Made by a program: the position numbers and the translations under genes. The notes under the pieces were generated by a model. That model was not told the origin of the DNA. It saw nothing but the letters and a program-made list of their open reading frames with translations, and made no database searches. This document shows positions 56,630-64,000 of a stretch of 64,000 nucleotides of DNA, in pieces. This DNA comes from Ceriagrion tenellum. Its lineage: Eukaryota; Arthropoda; Insecta; Odonata; Coenagrionidae. The stretch covers positions 112,652,281 to 112,716,280 of the forward strand of contig OY720634.1 of the NCBI GenBank assembly GCA_963169105.1. Reading direction: 5' to 3'. Every line of letters starts with the position of its first letter. Position 1 is the stretch's first letter.

Positions 56630-58535
56630 TGATGATAATGATGCACGTTTGTCCGAGCTGAAAATTCTCCAGATGACATCGAGACGTGTTATCGACTGAC
56701 TGCAAAATCATCAATCTTTTTCGATTCGCTTTAGTCTCCCACTAAAATTCACAGTCATCCATTATTTATATTTTGTACCCGAAAATATCTTTTCCTTCGC
56801 AAGCGTAATGAGACCGTAATGGGACCGGTATCCGTTGATAGGGCCGCTGGAGAGAGATTAAACGGCGAATCGTCGTTACCACACATGCATTTTCCGCCTC
56901 AGTGTCCTAAACGCTGGTTTCATATTTTATGACGCCCACTCCTACACGCAATAGAAGCAATCCATTACCATTTTCGTGTCGCTACGTCACATTAAATGAA
57001 CCAAATAGGGTATCATTATTCAGGACAAAATTGAATATGTTACCCTTCATAAGAGAAACAAGAAACCACAGTTTCAAGTTTAATTAACGCTTTGCCCTAG
57101 TGAAGGAAAGTTGCCGGCATTTTCCACCGGTGAACGATAAACGCGAAATTTGACAATTCGAAGTGAACATCACACCGACCAAACGATAATAGTATTCTCC
57201 TTCCTGATATTCTTCCCAAAATATGAGGAGCAGTATGCCTTCTTATGGTCAGTATGGCTGCTTGTCTTCTTCATTCACTTACTCGGAATACAGAAATAAT
57301 CACAAGAAATTCCCCAAGTTATTACCGGTATAAAAACTTGTTTCGCGGATCTATCCTGATTTTCAACCGTGTTTCTGACCTCGAATGTCTTTTGAGCTTA
57401 TCGTGGTAACAGCCAGTAAAACTAGTAAAATGATAATAGGCATTCATTCTTATTCATAAAAGTATAGGCTACTTAGCAATGATGATAATTATTAATAAAA
57501 TTCGTGGTATCCAAAACACTGAGTCACATCATCACGGCACAAAAAACTTCCCCCGGTGCATCAACAAGGGACTCATGCGGCAGTAAAATCATTCACATCA
57601 ATACTTCGGTGTTATTAGAGACGATTTCGTTTATTTAAAGCCATAAAACTGAAATTTCAAATATAATAACTACATGAATGCATCACATAAATTTTGGGGA
57701 GGTAAAATTACAATTTGAGCGTGGCTACATGTCTTATAAGAATTTACCATGCGAGATACGCCAACCCTTCAGGATTAATATTTACTTACAGCAACTTACG
57801 CGAGTGGTTATGTCATAGCAACGCATTGATATATATTTTGATACATCAATTTTAAAAAATGAAACCACATCCCTGGGCAACTAGGCGGAAAATGATTGGT
57901 AAAAAGTAAAGCAAGCAAAAGACCCAGAAGTGTGCTTTTCCACTATTCTCCCCAATCAGGAAAAAGAGAAGCATTTATTTTCCTCCCGATTGGATACACA
58001 TGTCATGTTCTACCCCAACGAACTAGCGATAGGTCATCACTCTCTATCGACCGCGTTCTTCGATTATTTCCCCCGACCCCTCATCCTTCCTCCCTACCTT
58101 TAGCCCGGCGCCGTATCCCATCTCATCCCACCCCCTCCCCCCCCCAATAGTTCACTCTTTTTTAACAACCTATCCCTCTCTCGAAGAGCCATTGAACCAC
58201 GAGAGGACGATCACACAGAAGCCGACTCCGCTGCGTAGTATCGAGTTCCACAGGAGCGCGGGATATGGCGTTGCATACAAACAGCAATTTTCTCGCAAGA
58301 GAGGGAGAGAAAGATAAAAAAAAGGAACGTTCTTCCTATTTTTTTATAATGCTCGCGTCCCTTTGGTCTTCAAAAAGATAACACGGATGAAATCACCTCT
58401 TCAACACAAAAAAAGTTACTGCATATTTATTGCTGTTCACGTGTACACGTTTATCGTAGGCGACACAAAGTTGTGGGTGCCTGGGATTAATTAAGTAGAT
58501 AATTTTGTAGTTTTTCAACCAAAAATACAAATACT
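56630..58535. other. Unassigned sequence
   Basis: 57896-58150 is a pyrimidine-rich frame on plus with a C-rich end (58130-58146). Otherwise AT-rich and without recognised features. Confidence 0.4.
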
Positions 58536-58540
58536 TTCAG

Positions 58541-58670
58541 CTAGGTTCTATGTCATTATCATATTAACTAGATCATTACATAATCATTAACTGAGGCCTA
58601 TGAAAAACATTGATTCCAGTGTGGTATAACGTCAAGTGGATACTATGTTGTTCATGTAGCTGACAGTTGG
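58541..58670 (+). repeat. Dispersed repeat, copy 1
   Basis: Aligns with 61619-61757 in the same orientation. Shared blocks are TAGATCATTACATAATCATTA, CCTATG(A/T)AAAACA and CGTCAAGTGGA-ACTATGTTG. Family unknown. The second copy borders the Helitron at 60138-61592. Confidence 0.7.
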
Positions 58671-58679
58671 ATATTGGGG

Positions 58680-59470
58680 AATTCCACCAACAACTGAATT
58701 CATTTGCGCAACTTTAGGCGGATTTACGCATGGATATTAATAATAAAACAGTAGCCTCCGAAGTCGCTTGCGAGTGGTACTTAAAAGAGTAAGCGTATAT
58801 TCCTATGATAGGAGGGATATCGTTACTGATCGATCGCGGATCGCAAATGTTAGGAAAATAGACATGCTTCTATTTCACCCGTATGTAGCAGGGACCCATG
58901 TTTGTGCCAGGATTTGTCTTTTAACGTTAAAGAGAACAGGTAAGACTTATGGCTGTCTTAATATTGAATAATAAGCGCACTAGCAATTTTCATTCTCGAT
59001 TTACTTTAAAGATGCTCACATCCATTTTATGTAATACACACAAATTTACAAAACACATAAATACCTGTGCGACTTACAGCGCGATGAGCAAACGCAATGA
59101 TTGCTGAAATTAGGCGAATTTCGTAATTGCCACTTCCATTGCTTTCTTCCGTCATTCATTTCTTTGGGGAAAATAGGAAGTTAATTTTAAGCAGAACAAT
59201 GCCTTACGAGTATCGATATAAATACAGCCAATGCTGCACTCGCTACTTCCATAGAAGTAAACTCAAGGGTAAAGCCACCTTTAGGATATGAGTGTGACTT
59301 GGGCAGGAGGGCGGGTGGAGAGATACCCAGCATCGGTATTATAATATTTTTTAAAAGCGCAACAGATACCACAATTTGACAACAAACCGACGCTGGATAC
59401 TGTGTATGAAGTGTTCTCCGAGCAGAACGGTCGGGAATCGGTGAGAATCGAGTTTCCACGGAAAATGAAA
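58680..59470. other. Unassigned sequence
   Basis: No recognised feature. Frames at 58768-58971 (plus) and 59187-59534 (minus) show no domain. The latter runs through the tRNA-like unit. Confidence 0.4.
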
Positions 59471-59475
59471 AATAT

Positions 59476-59550
59476 CCGCCCCTGTCGGGATTCGAACAAG
59501 GGCCTGGAATGGAATCCAGTACTACAACCACCATTATGGATGACGTGGTT
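59476..59550 (-). ncRNA. tRNA-like Pol III unit (degenerate)
   Basis: On minus: A-box-like TGGTGGTTGTAGTACTGG (59533-59516), B box TTGTTCGAATCCCGACA, then GGGGCGGATATTTTTCATTT, with a T5 run right after the unit. The arrangement tRNA-like unit, short G/C and A/T link, T run and CCGTGG resembles copies A-C. Only CCACG/CGTGG can pair as flanking arms. Classified as a relic of the same type. Confidence 0.45.
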
Positions 59551-59559
59551 TCAGCAATG

Positions 59560-60130
59560 TTTTTCGTGCTGGTTTACAATATTCGGGAATTTTTTGGCTC
59601 ATAATTAGTGAATGCTTACATAGTAAACATTTTGTTAACAACTCCGTAAATAATTGCTCGGAGTATTTTGTAAATATATTTAATGGATTGTAAACACGAG
59701 CCAAATATTGATTACGGAAATAGATGGCAATCCTCTCACAGGTCGCTCAAAGGCGAACCAATATTCCACGTCAACTAATTCATATTTGTCAAGCTTCCAA
59801 TATAATGCAAATTTAAGAGGAATAAATTAATTTATTCCACTAGGATTAGACTGAAAACTGTCAGCGATCCTCAGACATGAACAAAAATCTATTTAAAGCG
59901 GAAATAATTCGTGCTGGCCCTCAACTTACCCTCACCATTTGCATTTTCTTGAGTTTATAGGTTATGTTTGCGAGTTCAGAGTATGTTAGAATGAGAGTAA
60001 TGTATGTTAGATAATTCTTCAACACGGAGAAAAAATTGACAGTATTCCACTCGTGCAGTTTGTGCCCTTCTACTTTTATTCCCAGGCTTGCTTTTTTGTC
60101 CCGAAAGAATCTCATTACCTTTGTCTTATA
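59560..60130. other. Unassigned AT-rich spacer
   Basis: Nothing recognised. 59921-60115 minus is a short frame without motif. Confidence 0.5.
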
Positions 60131-60137
60131 TAATTTA

Positions 60138-61592
60138 CTAGCTAAACCCGGCCACGCTTCGCTGCGGCTCAGACTGATATGAAATGAATGGGAATATAAA
60201 TAAAAGTACTATCGCGAACATAGATTCACCGAGAAAACACATCATTCTATTTTATACCCTGCTTTGCGTTGCTGTGGCTATGTTCAGCTTCAAAGCAATC
60301 CGATGGCTGACATATTTTCAAGACAATTACTCGAGTTCAAACGCTAGCACAGTTTAAAATGTTACGCTGCGCTTTTAAGTAATCAACCATTTATTTAAAG
60401 GCAGCGACTGAGCAGCTTCTTTTAATTAGTTGTAACAAATCCTACAGGATCCTTCTAACTTTACTTTCGAACGAATTTGTTTTAAAATGAAAATAAAATA
60501 AAAAGAAAAGCCTACTGAATTGACATCTAAAAGATAAATGGAAACCAAACGGCAATTAATGTTATACAAATAATTCAAAAGAAAACGGCAAATCGGTCCA
60601 ATGTATTGTGTGTCATATAAAATATCTAACGGCATATTCGTAGTTTTACTCACTAAATAAATGTCTACTCACCATATCTTATTTTTAGGGCATTTGACGA
60701 AGTGGAATTTACCCAGTTGGTCACTAAATCTTACATATCAAGAAGCCATTTCACTGAAATATTTTCCCGAGCCAGTAAAATTCGGTCATTATGACGGAGA
60801 ATTGCACCCAGGGCAGTCTTTTGTTTTTTTTCGGGTGTTTGTTCTTTCCCATATTTTAGGGCTCAAATCCCTGCAGAGTAGGATATGTTTCTGAGGACAA
60901 CCGATACCTACTTCAGTGCCTTGTGGAGGGCATTTCAAAATCTGTCGGATAAGACGTTAAACTGTGGCGACTCTCGCTAAGAGCAGGCTAATGGTGAAGC
61001 CGGGTTTCTCCTTGCCTGTTCCCATATGGCGCAGATAACCTTAGTTGTCAGTCACCTCCGCAAATATCCAATCCAATCCCACCAATGGTATTAAAACTTC
61101 TTTTCTAATGACCTATCGTGAGTCTTTTTCATCTTATATCCATATGAGGGCCAGCTTCAACAATGCTATCGGTCGTCAAGGAGGCATAGAGCCAAAGTCG
61201 ATCAATTTTCAGCAATTTATGAAGGTTTTTTCAAAATTTATATTAAATCAGTTTGAAAACAGAAATTCATTACAGGAAAAAGATTTTTCATTCATTTTTC
61301 TTTACAATGGTTTTCATCGCGACTCAGATCGACCATTAGTTCTGATTTAAATATGCAAAAGAAAAATGGTCTGCAGGCATCCAAAATGAACTTTATATGT
61401 ATTTCTTACGGAAACCCATTGACTCTTCTGGGGTCGAACCGGAGACCATTAATCACTTTTTATTTCCAAATAAACCTTTTTCTGACCATTAGAAACATTT
61501 TTAAAAACAAATTAGCCAAATCGGTCCAGCCATTGTCAAGTTTTGCGGAGACAAACAAACGCAGGCTGCAGGCTAATTTCTTATTTATAAGA
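60138..61592 (-). mobile_element. Non-autonomous Helitron (1455 bp)
   Basis: Read on minus, a host A is followed by TCTTATAAATAAGAAATTAG at the 5' end (61592), then GTCTCCGCAAAACTTGACAA and TGGCTGGACCGATTTGGCTA. The 3' end (60138) is GCCGCAGCGAAGCGTGGCCG, GGTTTAG, CTAG, followed by a host T. Insertion between A and T, a TC start, a CTAG stop and an imperfect GC-rich hairpin just inside the 3' end are the defining Helitron signs. No Rep/helicase frame is present. A second GC-rich 3'-end-like block lies at 60258-60290. It carries a nested SINE at 60859-61080. Confidence 0.75.
60859..61080 (+). mobile_element. tRNA-derived SINE fragment nested in the Helitron
   Basis: Starts at the B box GGCTCAAATCCCTGC and runs through CTGTCGGATAAGACGTTAAA, AGAGCAGGCTAATGGTGAAG, CCGGGTTTCTCC, CCCATATGGCGCAGATAACC and a TCCAATCCAATCCC tail. 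It parallels 62900-63204 throughout. The A-box half is missing. Being inside the Helitron, it landed later or was captured by it. Confidence 0.75.
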
Positions 61593-61618
61593 TTTTGATT
61601 CCATAGTAACCGCATCAA

Positions 61619-61757
61619 CTAAATTCTATGTTATTACCATAAAACCTAGATCATTACATAATCATTAGCTGAAACCTATGTAAAACAATGATTCAAACTA
61701 CAAACAGTGGGGTATTTCGTCAAGTGGAGACTATGTTGTCCATGTTTGTTGACTGTC
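61619..61757 (+). repeat. Dispersed repeat, copy 2
   Basis: The partner of 58541-58670, starting 27 bp past the Helitron 5' end. The two copies differ by substitutions and a short insertion (AAACTACAA near 61698). Confidence 0.7.
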
Positions 61758-61769
61758 TGGCTATTTTCT

Positions 61770-62885
61770 GCTTTTCTGACGAATCTACAAGAGCTTGCAA
61801 TTCCTTCGATAATCGCCTAACGAACGCCAAGCTGTCAACGAATCTAACCGGCAATATCACCTAGCATCATTTTATGATTCCACTAACACTTCCCATGCCT
61901 CTACTGTGATTTCCATCACATATTTTTAAATTCATGTACGTTGGACGTACGCAAAGATTAAATTTTGGTGGGGGGTTGGTTCATTCAGAAGTAAGAGATC
62001 GGGAGAGTTTATCTAATTTCCACCTAAACCTGTCATTACCGGATGAATAAATCTATGGAGAAGGATATATCTGCGGTTGCAAAATGTTGGCAGAAGTATA
62101 ACCATCTTCACCAAAACAGGCAAGATTTCTTGAAAAAAAAACTGTTTTTAATAATGATAATCCCAAACATTCGCAAACCCTCAAATACTAATCAACCATG
62201 ACAGTCTGAATGCATTTGAATACAGCCAAATCATTCCTATAAACTATATCGCAACAGATTTACCAAGAAGAAAAACATTCCGATGATTTTCATGATGACT
62301 AATTAAGTTCAAAACTCCAATTTTATCAGACATAACAATCAGCTTCTCTTCCCGTCAATCATTAACAGATACCTTCAGCTGCTTGAGGTGGTACGCTAAA
62401 TGTTATATCATCAAAGTCTCGCGTCGTTCATCCACATCAATCAAAAATAATAAGATTGATACAGATGACATAACCACATTACGATACCACCAAATAACGA
62501 CAGAGAAGTTTAATCAATACGATGAACCACTGAGCCTGGATAACACACACCCAAAATTAGTGCTGTCTTTCTTCCCCGATTTTCTCTGTGAGCAAAGCAT
62601 GTATGTCACTACACTTGTTATACAACAGGTTCAACGTTACAAGCCATACATCTAGTATGGCAGTAGAGTTTGATACAGAACCAGAATGCCGGAAATCACT
62701 ATGAACCGCAAGAATGATTGTCAATATTTTGATTCCAAAATTATTACGGTGCTAGATGCCACTAGCTCCCTGCAGAGCCAAGTAGCTTTTGACAAATCAA
62801 ATCCATTTTGACGAACGCTGCTGGATATTCAAGACATGAGATGAACTAGGAGCCAGAATAAAAGTGGTACGACAAAGCTGATGAG
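61770..62885. other. Unassigned sequence
   Basis: The plus frame 62383-62655 (90 codons) reads as moderately protein-like but has no motif and no clear splice sites. Nothing else recognised. Confidence 0.4.
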
Positions 62886-62890
62886 ATTTG

Positions 62891-63213
62891 AGGACGAGCA
62901 GGGGATCGGGTTGGTGTGGTAGAGTACTGGCTAACCATATGGACGGCCAGGGTTCAAATCCCTGAAGAGGAAGATGTTTTTCAGAAGAAACCCGATCCCT
63001 ACTTGAGTGTCTTGTGGAGAGCACTTCAAGTACAGTACTCCGTCTGTCGGATGAGACGTTAAGCCGAGGTCCCCTTGGCACCTTTCTTTCAGAGTAGGCT
63101 AATGCCGACGCCAGGTTTCAATCCACCCTTCCTCCCTTACCTATCCCTTATGGCGCAAATGACCTTAGCTGTCGGTCGCCTCCCCAAATATCCAATCCAA
63201 TTTCAGGACGAGC
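62891..63213 (+). mobile_element. tRNA-derived SINE with 9-bp target duplication
   Basis: The head at 62900 onward reads GGGGATCGGGTTGGTGTGGT, then AGAGTACTGG (A box) and GGGTTCAAATCCC (B box). The body has GTCGGATGAGACGTTAAGCC, AGAGTAGGCTAATGCCGACG, CCAGGTTTC and CCCTTATGGCGCAAATGACC, a block widespread in arthropod SINEs. The tail is ATCCAATCCAATTTC. The direct repeat AGGACGAGC flanks it (62891-62899, 63205-63213). It looks intact. The minus frame at 62797-63081 is a shadow. Confidence 0.9.
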
Positions 63214-63214
63214 T

Positions 63215-64000
63215 GCCATTAGTTTCTACAACCCGTCAGTCATCCATAGGGTTGTAGTTAACGATAGAGGCATTATAATAACAGCACGATAACGTAAAAG
63301 AAAAAGTAAAGAGATTCCCAATGAAAAAGCGAGGCTGGTCTTACAAATATGCGGCCACAAACCGGGGGAAGGCAGAACATTTCCACTTCCAGCGTACAAC
63401 TATGAGGAAAATGATCCACGAAGAGGGATATTGGGTAAATAGCGCAATCTTATTAAAACGATTTTCGCCGATAATGTGGACCTTTGTGGGAATGCTAAGA
63501 AAGTAATGGTAAGGAGTGGAATACAGAGTCATGCGTTGAGTGGTGCCGAAACCTGGAAAATGGGGAAAGAGACCAAAAACGGATAGGATGGTCTGGGATA
63601 CGGGTGTGGAAGGGAATGGTGGAAGCGGCGATTGAGGTGACTGGAGTGATTTCGTTTATTCATAAATTTCCGTGAAAATTTGCCACATGTTCTTATTGAT
63701 CGCACAGGTCGCGTAAAAATTGTGCGTTACCGATTTGGTTTCCGGGCAATTTAATGCTAGTTTGGCCCGTATCCTCATCGCACTTGATATATATTTCGAA
63801 ATAATTCGTTTACAAGCGTAGGAATTTTCTCTTCGATGCCAACAATGAACTTCTAATTATTAAAATGGAGTCTAACAAATGTCAAGGTATCATGCCGAGT
63901 AAAAAACACGTCTATACAGATGATTTCCGAATACATTTTGAACTCAGCGTCGTAATCTAAGTCATAATTACGTTTTAAGTATGATGAAAATAATGAAATA
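63215..64000. other. Unassigned sequence
   Basis: The plus frame 63321-63506 has no domain. 63500-63650 is purine-rich. Nothing further recognised. Confidence 0.45.

Noticed and set aside
59187..59534. 115-codon minus-strand frame
   Set aside because: It runs through a tRNA-like unit (B box in frame) and shows no domain.

Overview
This window is eukaryotic, and almost certainly from an arthropod nuclear genome. It is AT-rich and gene-poor, and it is packed with decayed retrotransposons, SINEs and DNA transposons. I see no operon structure, no rRNA, no clean tRNA gene and no CRISPR array. The pairing of CR1/jockey-like LINEs ending in a GTAGAT-type tail with RTE-like LINEs, Penelope-like elements, Helitrons and tRNA-headed SINEs is typical of large insect or other arthropod genomes. 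The species cannot be named from the sequence alone.

Layout. 1-8.7 kb is mostly unassignable sequence with one CR1-like 3' end (minus, 3 kb), an RTE-type C-terminal remnant (5.3 kb) and an inverted pair of Penelope-type termini (6.0-6.2 kb). 8.7-8.9 kb is a 140-bp foldback carrying a hammerhead-ribozyme-like core. 9-17 kb is largely unassigned, apart from a G-quadruplex-rich island (11.5 kb), a transposon fragment (13.1 kb), an RTE tail (13.7 kb) and one weak exon candidate (15.8 kb). 17.3-21 kb holds a Penelope-like remnant, CR1-like and RTE-like 3' ends, a 90-bp tandem repeat and a LINE C-terminus. 22.7-23.9 kb is a 1.2-kb element with perfect 37-bp terminal inverted repeats. 25-29 kb has an RTE-like reverse transcriptase remnant with an FADD box, two tRNA-like cassettes inside inverted repeats, a foldback element and a second reverse transcriptase fragment. 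31-35 kb is a mosaic of SINEs and three LINE fragments. 37-39.4 kb has a third tRNA-like cassette, a SINE and a 173-bp palindromic element. 41.8-43.2 kb is the best candidate for host gene sequence: a start-codon exon on minus and a first-exon-like segment on plus. 43.7-49.6 kb is a dense LINE graveyard that includes a tail-to-tail palindrome. 52.1-52.3 kb is an internal exon candidate with good splice signals. 56.2 kb is another RTE 3' end. 60.1-61.6 kb is a complete non-autonomous Helitron with a nested SINE, and 62.9-63.2 kb is a SINE with a target-site duplication.

Host genes: no complete gene was recognised. Three exon-like segments are reported at modest confidence. The most interesting material is (i) several Penelope-type termini whose sequence matches the core, stem II, minimal stem III and GUC site of a hammerhead ribozyme, (ii) a recurrent architecture in which a tRNA-like Pol III unit with an adjacent T5-6 run sits between short inverted repeats, and (iii) the tail-to-tail palindrome of LINE ends.
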